A stretch of DNA of 64,000 bases, from NCBI GenBank assembly GCA_041158165.1, contig JBEBBW010000003.1, positions 1-64,000 on the forward strand, written 5' to 3'. Of this stretch, positions 7,492-15,132 are shown in pieces (within the stretch, counting starts at the first letter, position 1; the number at the start of each line of letters is the position of its first letter). The translations under genes and the position numbers were made by a program. The DNA comes from TMED14 sp041158165. Its GTDB lineage: Bacteria > Bacteroidota > Bacteroidia > Flavobacteriales > Schleiferiaceae. The notes beneath the pieces were generated by a model that worked only from the letters and a program-made list of their open reading frames with translations, had not been told where the DNA came from and made no database searches.

Positions 7492-7908
7492 ATGTCGTTT
7501 GATAAACTAAGCCGACTACTAGCCATTATCCTTGGAGGTATTGGCCTGGTGTTTTCGCTGCTCATTTTCTTTGGAGGCGAAGACAACCTAGAATTCAACG
7601 TGGGCGCATCAATTTGGGTATCTATCGCGATGTTTTTCGTCGCGGTAGCGCTGGCCATCTTTAGCGCCGTGCGCGGAATGCTCATTAACCCTGCTTCGCT
7701 TCGCAGCTCGGCTATCGGTTTCGGCGCCCTCGCTGGAATCCTCATCCTGAGCTACGCGATTTCTTCAGGTTCGGACTACGAATCCTACAAGAACATCTCA
7801 GAAAGCGGATCACGCTGGGTTTCGACCGGCTTGAACGCGACGTACATCATGTCGTTGCTGTCGGTCGGAGCAGTACTCTACTCTTCACTTAGCCGTTTGC
7901 GCAAATAA
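7492..7908 (+). CDS. Membrane protein of unknown function in the exb operon
   Basis: A 138-residue protein with four predicted helices: LLAIILGGIGLVFSLLIFF, IWVSIAMFFVAVALAIFSAV, SAIGFGALAGILILSYAIS and TYIMSLLSVGAVLYSSL. No family is recognised. It lies seven bases after exbB and nine before exbD, so it is firmly inside the operon. That position suggests an accessory subunit or assembly factor for the ExbB/ExbD motor, but this is inference. Confidence 0.8.
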   Translation: MSFDKLSRLLAIILGGIGLVFSLLIFFGGEDNLEFNVGASIWVSIAMFFVAVALAIFSAVRGMLINPASLRSSAIGFGALAGILILSYAISSGSDYESYKNISESGSRWVSTGLNATYIMSLLSVGAVLYSSLSRLRK

Positions 7909-7917
7909 GGCGTACGT

Positions 7918-8487
7918 ATGGCCAGTAAGAAACGTAGCGTTCCTGAAATCAACGCAGGGTCGATGGCTGACATCGCCTTCCTGCTGTTGATCTTCTTCTT
8001 GGTAACCACGACTATGGACGTGGACAAGGGCTTGCTTGTGAAGCTGCCGCCCTGGACCGAGGAGAGTTCCGAGGAGCAAGACATTAAAGAGAAGAACATC
8101 TTCGTGGTGCTCGTCAACGCTCAGGACCAGCTCCTGATTGAAGACGAATACGCGTCGCTCGAAGATATTCGCCGGCTTGCCAAAGAATTCATTGATAACA
8201 ATGGCGACGGCAGTTGCGAGGACTGCCGCGGCCTGCGCGATCCGAATTCTTCTGACAATCCGCGCAAAGCTGTTATTTCGCTTCAAAACGACCGCGGTAC
8301 GAGCTACAAGACCTTTGTTACCGTGCGTAACGAGCTTTTGGGCGCGTATTCCGAGTTGCGCAACGAGCTTGCCGAGCGCAAGTTTGGCCGCGACTACGAG
8401 TCGTTGAGTGAAAGCGATAAGGAGTTGGTGAATGAGATTTACCCTCAGTTCATCTCAGAAGCAGAACCGGTTAAAATCGGAGGATAA
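7918..8487 (+). CDS. exbD: ExbD/TolR family protein (first copy)
   Basis: ExbD couples proton flow through ExbB to force. The 189-residue protein has a short basic N-terminus, one membrane helix (residues 17-36) in the family context SMADIAFLLLIFFLVTTTMD, where Asp18 is the expected proton-binding residue, and a long periplasmic domain. The region SCEDCRGLRDPN is an unusual cysteine-bearing insertion within the periplasmic domain. Confidence 0.9.
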   Translation: MASKKRSVPEINAGSMADIAFLLLIFFLVTTTMDVDKGLLVKLPPWTEESSEEQDIKEKNIFVVLVNAQDQLLIEDEYASLEDIRRLAKEFIDNNGDGSCEDCRGLRDPNSSDNPRKAVISLQNDRGTSYKTFVTVRNELLGAYSELRNELAERKFGRDYESLSESDKELVNEIYPQFISEAEPVKIGG

Positions 8488-8969
8488 TGGCACACATTAA
8501 AAAGAAAAAGAAGATTGAGACACCGCCGTTGTCGACGGCGTCGCTGCCCGACATCGTTTTCATGCTGCTGTTCTTCTTCATGGTAACGACCACGATGCGC
8601 GAGGTTACTTTGCTGGTAAAGCTGAAGAAACCCCAGGCAACAGAGATTCAAAAGCTTGAGCGCAAGGATTTGACCACCTACATCTATGTGGGTGCCCCAA
8701 AGAGCGCTGCGCTTGGTACAGAGCCCCGCATTCAGCTTGCCGACCAGCTTGCATCAACGGGCGACGTTCAGCAGTGGGTTATTCTGCAGCGTGAGTCGAT
8801 CAACGAAGCGGAACGACCCAAGTTCACCGTTTCGATCAAGGCCGACGTCGACGCCAAGATGGGATTGATCAGCGACATCAAGCAGGAACTCCGCAAGGCG
8901 CAGGCACTCAAGCTTTCGTACTCGGCCAACCCTGCGGCATCGGCTGAAGAGCTGTTCAAGTCGTTCTAA
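8487..8969 (+). CDS. exbD: ExbD/TolR family protein (second copy)
   Basis: A 160-residue second ExbD. The helix LPDIVFMLLFFFMVTTTM carries the conserved Asp and is preceded by a lysine-rich start (MAHIKKKKKIETPP). The ATG shares a base with the first exbD stop (TAATG), and a GGAGG sits just upstream, which is notable in a group that rarely shows strong ribosome binding sites. Tandem, divergent ExbD pairs are common in Bacteroidota and probably form hetero-oligomers. A terminator follows at 8993. Confidence 0.9.
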   Translation: MAHIKKKKKIETPPLSTASLPDIVFMLLFFFMVTTTMREVTLLVKLKKPQATEIQKLERKDLTTYIYVGAPKSAALGTEPRIQLADQLASTGDVQQWVILQRESINEAERPKFTVSIKADVDAKMGLISDIKQELRKAQALKLSYSANPAASAEELFKSF

Positions 8970-8992
8970 TAGAACTACTGACCACGAAGAAG

Positions 8993-9022
8993 AGCCCGGC
9001 CCGCAAGGAGCCGGGCTTTTTT
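8993..9022 (+). terminator. Rho-independent terminator after the exb operon
   Basis: Perfect 8-bp stem AGCCCGGC (8993-9000) with GCCGGGCT (9010-9017), then a T run to 9022. Confidence 0.85.
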
Positions 9023-9066
9023 GTTACTAGCGACTAGTTACTGGTTGCTGGCTATGCCTTGCCCCG

Positions 9067-9074
9067 TACTTTTG
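9067..9074 (+). promoter_or_regulatory. -7 box of the CPBP protease gene
   Basis: TACTTTTG, six bases before the ATG at 9081 and fifteen before the ATG at 9090. Confidence 0.55.
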
Positions 9075-9080
9075 GCCGCG

Positions 9081-9950
9081 ATGAATGTGATGAAATCAGA
9101 CTTTGTGTTTTTGGGCATTGCGGTGCTCGCCTCGCTGCTCTTGGTGTCGGGACTCGGCGGATCGGCCGTCATGGGCCTGCTCGGCTACGCCGGAATGAGT
9201 ATGAACGAGGTCATGCTGCGCCAGGAACTCAATGCGGCGAGAGCCATTTTGGCCCAGCAGGGGTTGGGCTCCTTGGCCTTGTTCTTGCTGCCGGCGGCGG
9301 CCCTGCTTCAGCGCTGGTCGGTGCAAGCTGCTCACGAGGTGGAGCTTGAGTCGCCGGAGCTTCCCAAGCCGCGCTGGACCTGGGTTCAGACCCTAATGGC
9401 GTGGTCGGTGCTGCCAGCCTTGCTGCCGCTGCTCGAATGGTCGACCGGCACCTGGGTGGACCTTCTTCGGTCCATGAATTGGGCGCCCGAGGCCATCGCG
9501 CATGCCGAGCGCCAAGCACAACTTGTCGACCGAGTGCTGTTTTTGCCTCACCTGTTCGACCAGCTGCTCGCTGTTGTGGTGTTTGTGCTTATCGCGGCGG
9601 TGGGTGAGGAACTTTTCTTTCGCGGAGCCCTCCAGCGCATGCTCCGCCCGCGCTGGGGACGGAACGCTGTGTTTGTGTCAGCGCTGCTGTTCGCAGGCTT
9701 TCACTTTGACCTGCTCCACGTGCCGTTTCTCGTCACGGCCGGACTCCTTTTGGCTTGGCTCTACGAACGCAGCGGCCGGTTGTGGGTGCCCGTCGGGGCC
9801 CATGTGCTGCACAACGCGCTTACCTACATTGACGCGCAGCGCGCGGGCCCGGGCTCCTATGCTGACCTGAGTGCGGAACCGTGGTCGTGGACCGTGGCTG
9901 CGACGACTCTGGCGGCCTTGGCTTTGCTCGCGGCACTCCGCCGGGAGTAA
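9081..9950 (+). CDS. CPBP family intramembrane glutamic endopeptidase
   Basis: CPBP (Rce1-like) proteins are membrane proteases; most bacterial members have unknown targets. The 289-residue protein has about eight helices. It carries motif 1 EELFFRGALQRML (EExxxR, near residue 175), motif 2 with FxxxH in ALLFAGFHFDLLH and motif 3 HVLHN near residue 240. The frame is open to 9021 from a TTG and has an ATG at 9054, but these precede or overlap the -7 box at 9067-9074, so 9081 (or 9090) is more likely. Confidence 0.88.
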   Translation: MNVMKSDFVFLGIAVLASLLLVSGLGGSAVMGLLGYAGMSMNEVMLRQELNAARAILAQQGLGSLALFLLPAAALLQRWSVQAAHEVELESPELPKPRWTWVQTLMAWSVLPALLPLLEWSTGTWVDLLRSMNWAPEAIAHAERQAQLVDRVLFLPHLFDQLLAVVVFVLIAAVGEELFFRGALQRMLRPRWGRNAVFVSALLFAGFHFDLLHVPFLVTAGLLLAWLYERSGRLWVPVGAHVLHNALTYIDAQRAGPGSYADLSAEPWSWTVAATTLAALALLAALRRE

Positions 9951-9951
9951 G

Positions 9952-9959
9952 TACCTTTG
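9952..9959 (+). promoter_or_regulatory. -7 box of dusB
   Basis: TACCTTTG starts two bases after the CPBP stop codon and ends four bases before the GTG start of dusB, implying a leaderless transcript. Confidence 0.65.
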
Positions 9960-9963
9960 TGCC

Positions 9964-10971
9964 GTGGTACGTATCGCTGACATTGAATTGCCGGATTTTC
10001 CGCTGCTGCTGGCCCCGATGGAGGACGTCAGTGATCCGCCGTTTCGCGCACTCTGCAAGGAAAACGGCGCCGACCTGATGTACACAGAGTTTATTTCGAG
10101 CGAGGGCCTGATTCGCGACGCTGCGAAATCCCGAGCCAAGCTTGATATTTTTGAGTACGAACGGCCGATTGGCATTCAGATTTTTGGCTCGGAACTCGAG
10201 AGCATGATCGAAGCTGCCGAGATTTGTGCCGAGGCCAACCCCGACCTGATTGACATCAACTACGGCTGCCCGGTGAAAAAAGTGGTGTGCAAGGGGGCCG
10301 GAGCCAGCATGCTCCAGGATATTCCAAAAATGGTCCGCCTTACCAAAGCGATCGTAGACGCCGTAGACAAGCCGGTGACCGTCAAAACTCGCCTCGGCTG
10401 GGACGACAGCACCAAAAACGTAGTCGAGGTGGCTGAGCGGCTGCAAGATATTGGCATAAAGGCCATTAGTATTCACGGCCGCACCCGCAGCCAGATGTAC
10501 AAGGGCGAGGCCGACTGGACCTTGATCGGTGCGATCAAAAACAATCCGCGCATGAATATTCCCGTTTTTGGCAACGGTGACGTGGACAGCCCCGAAAAGG
10601 CCATTTTGATGCGCGACCGCTATGGTGTTGACGGCGTGATGATTGGCCGAGCGACGATCGGATACCCATGGATTTTTAAGGAAATCAAGCACTTCATGGC
10701 AACGGGCGAACACCTCGCGCCGCCGAGCCTAAGTGTGCGCGCCGACGCGGCCCAGCGACACCTCGAGCTGTCGGTGGAGTGGAAGGGCGAAAAGTTGGCC
10801 ATTGCCGAAATGCGCCGCCACTACGGGAACTACTTTAGAAACTTCCCGAATTTCAAGGAGTTGCGCCAGACCCTCGTGACGTCGGATTCGCTTGACACCC
10901 TGCGGGCTACGTTTGACGAGATTCGGGGCGACTACGCGCTGCGCAACAGCCTCGTGTCAGAGCCGGCTTGA
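9964..10971 (+). CDS. dusB: tRNA-dihydrouridine synthase DusB
   Basis: DusB is an FMN enzyme that reduces uridines in the tRNA D-loop using NADPH. The 335-residue protein starts VRIADIELPDFPLLLAPMEDVSD, the usual family start with LAPMxxVSD. It has the INYGCPVKKVVCKGAGASM motif with the catalytic cysteine region, the VTVKTRLGWDD and IHGRTRSQMYKGEADW segments of the TIM barrel, and the GVDGVMIGRATIGYPWIF phosphate-binding motif. The GTG at 9964 matches the family start. The 3' end overlaps the convergent permease gene by 40 bases. Confidence 0.93.
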   Translation: MVRIADIELPDFPLLLAPMEDVSDPPFRALCKENGADLMYTEFISSEGLIRDAAKSRAKLDIFEYERPIGIQIFGSELESMIEAAEICAEANPDLIDINYGCPVKKVVCKGAGASMLQDIPKMVRLTKAIVDAVDKPVTVKTRLGWDDSTKNVVEVAERLQDIGIKAISIHGRTRSQMYKGEADWTLIGAIKNNPRMNIPVFGNGDVDSPEKAILMRDRYGVDGVMIGRATIGYPWIFKEIKHFMATGEHLAPPSLSVRADAAQRHLELSVEWKGEKLAIAEMRRHYGNYFRNFPNFKELRQTLVTSDSLDTLRATFDEIRGDYALRNSLVSEPA

Positions 10972-12119
10972 CGGCTGGCGAGCCATGAAAGCAGGGTACC
11001 CAGCCCGGCAACCAGTACCCACACGGCCAGTGCTTCCAACCAGTCCCAATGGACGGGATACGCTTCGACCACATAGCCTTCACCGAGTTGGAGCAAGCCC
11101 CACTGAGCCTGGGCGGCTACGACGGCTCCGCCGAGAAGTTCGCCGGCGGCCGCGCCGAGTAAGCTGAGCCAGATTCCGCTCCACATAAAGGCGGTGCGAA
11201 TACGCTCCGCAGGCATTCCCAGGGCCGCGAGCATGGCGCGCTGTCCCTGTTTTTCGAGGATGATCAAGCTTGCCGCGGCGTACAGCCCTAGGGAGGCCAG
11301 AAGTACGATAAATCCGAGGATGGCGGCGGTTGCAAGGCCTTCGCTTCGCAGGACCTGAAACATGGCTTTTTCGCGTTCCTCGGGGCGCTCTGCGGTCCAG
11401 CCCGGGGCCGCTCCTTCGAGCTCTGGCCTGAGGTCGCGGTGGCGAACATTCGCTTTGGGCCACACGAGCACATGCGAAAGTGCGCTGGAGTCCGCGAGCG
11501 GGTGCAGGGCGCGCAGCTCGGCCAACGGCAAGAGGGCGTAGGCATAGTCCACTTGGGGATGGACCGCAAAGGTTCCGCGCACCGAACCCAACTGGCGCTG
11601 CACGTCGTCAAGCCCTTGCTGGGGCCACAAAAGCTCGACCGGGTCGGGGCCAAGGTCAAACGAAACGAGCAGCTGTTCCGCCACGCCCTTGCCCACGTAG
11701 AGCCCGTCGAGTTGCGCGAGGCTGTCGCCGTCTCCGCGCACCAGCGAGGCGGCCCAAGGGCTCAGCGCCGTAAAGGCCGAGTCGACCCCCCAGAGGGTTA
11801 CGAGGAGTTCGCGTTCGTCGGTGCGCACGAGTGCCTTTTGGCTGAGTACGTGGGCCACGCCCTCGACTTCAGGGAGGTTGCGGAGGGCCTCCGTCGTGAT
11901 CTGGGCGTGCTGGCCTTTGTTCGGCGATAGGGTGTAGGGTGCGTGAATGCCTTCGTAGGCTGCGCGGACCATGCCCTCAAGCCCGTTGAAGCCGGCCAAA
12001 ACCACGAGCATCGCGGCCGTGCCTACGGCTACGCCCAGGGCGGCGAGCCAAGCAACCCATTGGGTCAGCGTGCGGCCGCGAAGCAGGCGCCAGCCCAACT
12101 GCGGTCCGCCTGCGCGCAT
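10932..12119 (-). CDS. FtsX-like ABC permease (LolC/LolE type)
   Basis: A 395-residue membrane subunit of the LolCDE/FtsX class, which extracts lipoproteins or does similar mechanical work across the inner membrane. It has an N-terminal helix in typical context (LRGRTLTQWVAWLAALGVAVGTAAMLVVLAGFNGLE), a large periplasmic domain to about residue 265, and three C-terminal helices (AAILGFIVLLASLGLYAAASLIIL, WSGIWLSLLGAAAGELLGGAVV, LEALAVWVLVAGLGTLLSWLAS). No ATPase is adjacent. The ATG overlaps the rbfA stop by one base (TAATG), so it is co-translated with rbfA, a pairing seen in other Bacteroidota. Confidence 0.85.
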   Translation of the reverse strand: MRAGGPQLGWRLLRGRTLTQWVAWLAALGVAVGTAAMLVVLAGFNGLEGMVRAAYEGIHAPYTLSPNKGQHAQITTEALRNLPEVEGVAHVLSQKALVRTDERELLVTLWGVDSAFTALSPWAASLVRGDGDSLAQLDGLYVGKGVAEQLLVSFDLGPDPVELLWPQQGLDDVQRQLGSVRGTFAVHPQVDYAYALLPLAELRALHPLADSSALSHVLVWPKANVRHRDLRPELEGAAPGWTAERPEEREKAMFQVLRSEGLATAAILGFIVLLASLGLYAAASLIILEKQGQRAMLAALGMPAERIRTAFMWSGIWLSLLGAAAGELLGGAVVAAQAQWGLLQLGEGYVVEAYPVHWDWLEALAVWVLVAGLGTLLSWLASRQAGSDTRLLRSA

Positions 12120-12478
12120 TATTTGAACGGATTTTCGCCGCCTTCGCGCAGCAATCGGTCGATGTTGGCTTCGTACTCCATCGAATCGTCGGCGTAGTAC
12201 TGCAGGTTGGGAATGACGCGCAGCTGGTGGCGCACCCGGCCGGCGAGCTCGTTTTTAATTCTCGGAGCGTGCTCCTGAATGAACTCCATGGCCTTCTCGG
12301 TGCGGTCGATGGGGAAAAAGCTGAGGTACACCCGCGCCAGTCCGAGGTCGGGCGTTACCCGAATTTTGCTCACGGTGATCAGGGTTCCGGGGAATTCCGC
12401 CGCCGCCAAGGCGCGAAAAACCTCGGCCAGGTCGTGCTGAAGCAGCGAATTGATGCGTTTTTGGCGAATGGATTCCAT
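12119..12478 (-). CDS. rbfA: Ribosome-binding factor A
   Basis: RbfA is a late maturation factor for the 30S subunit and 16S rRNA 5' end. The 119-residue protein starts MESIRQKRINSLLQHDLAEVF and has the single KH-like domain with ITVSKIRVTPDLGLARVYLSFFP, where the VTPDL motif is the family signature. The ATG at 12478 lies five bases after a -7 box (minus strand 12491-12484). A longer frame from 12544 would cross the promoter and is rejected. Confidence 0.93.
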   Translation of the reverse strand: MESIRQKRINSLLQHDLAEVFRALAAAEFPGTLITVSKIRVTPDLGLARVYLSFFPIDRTEKAMEFIQEHAPRIKNELAGRVRHQLRVIPNLQYYADDSMEYEANIDRLLREGGENPFK

Positions 12479-12483
12479 AGCCA

Positions 12484-12503
12484 CAAAAGTACCGCTAATT
12501 TTA
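12484..12503. promoter_or_regulatory. Divergent promoter pair, rbfA (-) and epimerase (+)
   Basis: TACTTTTG on the minus strand (12491-12484) serves rbfA, five bases before its ATG. TAATTTTA on the plus strand (12496-12503) is a weaker -7 candidate for the epimerase, five bases before its ATG at 12509. The two boxes are only four bases apart. Confidence 0.55.
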
Positions 12504-12508
12504 AGGCC

Positions 12509-12931
12509 ATGCTTCCATCTCCCCATTGGCTCGGAATCGAGCACCTCGGAATCGCCGTTCGCGACCTTGACGCGGCCGAAACGCTTTATTCACAGCTCCT
12601 GGGCGTGCGGCCCTATAAGCGCGAAGAAGTTGCGTCAGAGGGCGTAATGACGTCGTTTTTTGCGGTGGGCGGCAACAAAATCGAGCTTTTGGCGGCTACG
12701 CGCCCGGATTCGCCCATCGCGAGCTTCTTAGAAAAGCGCGGAGAGGGCCTGCACCACGTGGCTTATGCGGTGGCCGACCTTCAAGCGGAACTAGACCGAC
12801 TCGATGCCGCCGGCGTGGCCTTGATTCACCGGCATCCTAAGCCCGGGGCCGACGGTAAAATCATTGCGTTTTTGCACCCCAAATCGACGGGTGGCAGCCT
12901 GATTGAGCTGTGCCAGGACGCTCCGCGTTAG
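12509..12931 (+). CDS. mce: Methylmalonyl-CoA epimerase
   Basis: This metalloenzyme interconverts (R)- and (S)-methylmalonyl-CoA on the route between propionyl-CoA and succinyl-CoA. The 140-residue protein is a double VOC (glyoxalase-fold) module: IEHLGIAVRDLDAAETLYSQLLG opens the first half with metal-ligand His, and LHHVAYAVADLQAELDRL the second, ending with GGSLIELCQ where the Glu is a metal ligand. Length is typical. An acyl-CoA carboxylase beta subunit lies at 45170, which could share the pathway. Confidence 0.93.
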   Translation: MLPSPHWLGIEHLGIAVRDLDAAETLYSQLLGVRPYKREEVASEGVMTSFFAVGGNKIELLAATRPDSPIASFLEKRGEGLHHVAYAVADLQAELDRLDAAGVALIHRHPKPGADGKIIAFLHPKSTGGSLIELCQDAPR

Positions 12932-12932
12932 C

Positions 12933-13535
12933 CTACTGAAAAAGCAGCGTCCGCCAGCCGTGGGCCTCAGCGGAAGCAATGTTGGCGGCGTTGTCGTCCA
13001 CAAACAGCACCTCAGCGGGTTGGGTAATGCCTAGCTCGCGGTCCACAGCCTTGTAGATCGCAGGGTCGGGCTTGCGAAGGCCCATGTCAAACGAGTAAAA
13101 TACCCGCTCGAAGCAGCGTTCAAACTCCGCGTAGCCGCGCAGTCCTAGGCGCCGGCGAACCTCGTCAATGTGAATAGGGTTGGTGTTGCTCAGCAGCGCC
13201 AGCTTATAGCCCTTGGTCCGAAGTTGGTGCAGCTTGGCGATGGTCCGGGGCGGAACCGCTAAAAGCAGTGCGTTCCAGGCCGCGTCGAGGCTTGGCGAAG
13301 AAGTCGCCCACCGAAGTTGGCTGCGCAGCGCGTCGCGGAACCTGCTAGCATTCAGCGCGCCCGTTTCGAATGCATGAAAAAAGTCCGCGTCAAGGTGGAG
13401 CTCGGCCGGAGCGCCAAGCGCGCGAAACGCCTCTACACTTCGTGGCGGATCAATTTCGATTAAAACGTTTCCGAAGTCAAAAACAATCCAGCCGCCCGGG
13501 TGGGCGGCGAGTTCTGAAAGGTGAAGCCTGCGCAT
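12933..13535 (-). CDS. HAD family hydrolase (HAD-IA type)
   Basis: A 200-residue haloacid-dehalogenase-fold phosphatase, substrate unknown. Motif I is IVFDFGNVLIEID; the usual nucleophile-plus-two Asp is replaced by Asn (DFGNVL), a pattern typical of the YihX/epoxide-hydrolase-like HAD-IA subgroup. Motif II is LALLSNTN, motif III KPDPAIYK and motif IV VLFVDDNAANI. The ATG at 13535 is chosen because earlier in-frame starts lie inside the AraC gene. It ends one base from the convergent epimerase stop. Confidence 0.88.
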   Translation of the reverse strand: MRRLHLSELAAHPGGWIVFDFGNVLIEIDPPRSVEAFRALGAPAELHLDADFFHAFETGALNASRFRDALRSQLRWATSSPSLDAAWNALLLAVPPRTIAKLHQLRTKGYKLALLSNTNPIHIDEVRRRLGLRGYAEFERCFERVFYSFDMGLRKPDPAIYKAVDRELGITQPAEVLFVDDNAANIASAEAHGWRTLLFQ

Positions 13536-13551
13536 TCCCCAAAGGTCGCGC

Positions 13552-14430
13552 TTAGTTCGCCTCGGCCTTGGTGTATTTTTTGGGTGTAACGCCAAATTTG
13601 CGCTTGAAGGCTGCGATAAAATGACTCGGATTTTGGTAGCCAATTTCAAACGCAACCTCGTTCACGCTCAGCCGTCCCTGGTCCAGCATGCGGCGTGCAT
13701 GGTTCAGGCGCGTGTCCATGACGTACCCGTAGACGGTATTGCCGTACACCTCTTTAAATCCGGCCTTTAGGCGGTATTCGTTGAGGCCTACGCGGTCGGC
13801 GAGTTGCTTAATAGTGGGCGGGTCCTGCCACTGCTCCAAAATCACGGCTTTCGCGTCGTGAATTCGCTTCAAATTGTCCTCGTCCTTCAAAAACGGACAC
13901 ACGGCGGTATCGGGCTCGCTGCTGTGAAAGTAGTGGCCGAGCAACTCATAGATGTAGCCGAGCTGGGCCACGCGGAGCGCGTTGTCGCTGAGCTTCTTGG
14001 ACCAAAGGGCGTCGAGGATTACGCGCTGGCCTGCATCCACGCTCCGCTGGTCATAAATCGGACGCTGCATTTCAGACTTTCCTAAAAACGGAAGCTCGTC
14101 GCTTTGTCCGCCGTCGGGCATAAACAGGCGGTGCAGTCGGTCAAAGCGCAATTTTACCGCGATCAACCGCTTGCCGTGGGGCAATCCGACGCCTGCTTTC
14201 AGCTCGTCTTTTGGGTTGTAGATGAAAAAACTCTGTCCTTCGGGCAGCGGACGCATGTACATCGGGCCGAATTGGAACGCCGTTTCGCCGTCAAGGCTGA
14301 AAAACAAATGCACAAAATCCCGCTCCAGTACCAGCGTACTTGGGGCCTCGCTCGCTCGACCTTCAAGGCGGAGCCACTCGATTCCCTCATTTAGGCTTTG
14401 GTATCGGATTGGGTTATTTGTGTTCGTCAT
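13552..14430 (-). CDS. AraC family transcriptional regulator
   Basis: A 292-residue regulator. The C-terminal 100 residues are the AraC/XylS DNA-binding domain: PPTIKQLADRVGLNEYRLKAGFKEVYGNTVYGYV for the first helix-turn-helix and LSVNEVAFEIGYQNPSHFIAAFKRKFGVTPKKY for the second. The N-terminal part lacks an obvious cupin and may bind a ligand. It precedes the HAD gene by 16 bases on the same strand and may be co-transcribed with it. Confidence 0.9.
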   Translation of the reverse strand: MTNTNNPIRYQSLNEGIEWLRLEGRASEAPSTLVLERDFVHLFFSLDGETAFQFGPMYMRPLPEGQSFFIYNPKDELKAGVGLPHGKRLIAVKLRFDRLHRLFMPDGGQSDELPFLGKSEMQRPIYDQRSVDAGQRVILDALWSKKLSDNALRVAQLGYIYELLGHYFHSSEPDTAVCPFLKDEDNLKRIHDAKAVILEQWQDPPTIKQLADRVGLNEYRLKAGFKEVYGNTVYGYVMDTRLNHARRMLDQGRLSVNEVAFEIGYQNPSHFIAAFKRKFGVTPKKYTKAEAN

Positions 14431-14438
14431 ATTCCGTG

Positions 14439-14446
14439 CAAAAATA
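14439..14446 (-). promoter_or_regulatory. -7 box of the AraC gene
   Basis: TATTTTTG on the minus strand, eight bases before the ATG at 14430. Confidence 0.6.
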
Positions 14447-14535
14447 CAAAAATGCTTGATTTTGTTCGGTTTTTTCCTTGACGCTTTGGGTTATGCTTTT
14501 TGCTATTAGGGGTATTATTGCACTGGGTCGCCCGT

Positions 14536-14543
14536 TATTTTTG
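14536..14543 (+). promoter_or_regulatory. -7 box of the 54-residue membrane protein gene
   Basis: TATTTTTG, four bases before the GTG at 14548. Confidence 0.5.
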
Positions 14544-14547
14544 CCGT

Positions 14548-14712
14548 GTGAAATGGATCTCCACCTACCGAGAAATTCTTAAGCGCGACGGATGGGCGGG
14601 CTTAATTCGCCAGGCCGGATGGCCGGTGGCCTTAGGGTTGTTTTCGTTCTTCTTGCTCAAGGGCTTGGCCTGGTTGGCCTTGGCCTACGGCGGGCTTGAG
14701 ATGCTGCGCTAA
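14548..14712 (+). CDS. Small single-pass membrane protein
   Basis: A 54-residue protein, V/MKWISTYREILKRDGWA then GLIRQAGWPVALGLFSFFLLKGLAWLALAYGG. It has a basic amphipathic N-terminus and one membrane helix (about residues 27-48). A longer frame begins with TTG at 14500, but the -7 box at 14536-14543 argues for the GTG at 14548, as for dusB and the ABC exporter. Similar short proteins starting K-W-I-x-x-Y-R-E-I-L-x-x-(D/E)-G-W seem to exist in other Flavobacteriia from memory, but I cannot name a function. Confidence 0.6.
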   Translation: MKWISTYREILKRDGWAGLIRQAGWPVALGLFSFFLLKGLAWLALAYGGLEMLR

Positions 14713-14761
14713 TCGGCCAAGTTTCTTTGGTCCAAGGGCCCTTGGGCCTTGCGACTTTCCC

Positions 14762-14769
14762 TATTTTTG
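14762..14769 (+). promoter_or_regulatory. -7 box of the CAT-anticodon tRNA gene
   Basis: TATTTTTG, nine bases before the tRNA 5' end. A 14-bp perfect palindrome (CCAAGGGCCCTTGG, 14732-14745) lies just upstream. Confidence 0.65.
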
Positions 14770-14778
14770 CAACCCATT

Positions 14779-14850
<72 letters not shown>

Positions 14851-14851
<1 letters not shown>

Positions 14852-15021
14852 CTAAACCCCGACCCTCGTCGAGGGTCGGGGATTTTTATTTAAGCCCATT
14901 GGGCTCGCACAAAATGGGCTGAATAAAAATCCCGGACTTCCGCGCAGCGGAAGCGGGGTTTAGTTTTAATCGATAGCCCCACCAGGAACAGCGCAGCTAA
15001 TCTGCTGGGCGCACTAAACCC
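14851..15021 (+). repeat. tRNA-linked palindromic element, copy 1
   Basis: The gene-free stretch after the tRNA holds a nested structure. An outer inverted repeat (ACTAAACCCCG at 14851-14861, CGGGGTTTAGT at 14954-14964) encloses three hairpins: a terminator-like stem (14857-14881), a longer AT-rich hairpin (about 14882-14930) and a hairpin CTTCCGC-GCA-GCGGAAG (14937-14953). After it comes a tail with CCCC.CC.GGAAC.GCG.AGC and then a 20-base exact copy of the tRNA 3' end plus flank (14840-14859 repeated at 15002-15021, 162 bases apart). Copy 2 follows the Val tRNA at 24531. No protein is encoded. Confidence 0.8.
14857..14888 (+). terminator. Terminator after the CAT-anticodon tRNA
   Basis: An 11-bp perfect stem (14857-14867 with 14871-14881, loop GTC) followed by ATTTTTATT. 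It is also the first hairpin of the palindromic element. Confidence 0.8.
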
Positions 15022-15051
15022 GTCACCCGCTAGGGTGGCGGTTATTTTTTT
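15020..15051 (+). terminator. Terminator after the displaced tRNA 3' end
   Basis: A 9-bp stem with one G-T pair (15020-15028 with 15033-15041, loop GCTA) and a T-rich tract. The duplicated tRNA tail is thus followed by its own terminator, as the real tRNA is. Confidence 0.7.
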
Positions 15052-15083
15052 AGGCCGCAGCGTGCCAGATACGTTTGGTATAC

Positions 15084-15110
15084 AAAAAAACCGGCCATTT
15101 CGTGGCCGGT
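15084..15110 (-). terminator. Terminator of the 135-residue lipoprotein gene
   Basis: Stem ACCGGCCA/TGGCCGGT (15090-15097 with 15103-15110) followed on the minus strand by seven T. It sits 23 bases after the stop codon at 15133. Confidence 0.85.
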
Positions 15111-15132
15111 CAATTCAGTTCACAGAAGTTCG

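Noticed and set aside
9023..9060. ACTAGTTACTGGTTGCTGG-like short repeats, with similar strings near 24682, 43316 and 46793
   Set aside because: The matches are short, imperfect and low-complexity (GTTACTAG/GTTGCTGG units), and one is in coding sequence; not enough to call a repeat family.
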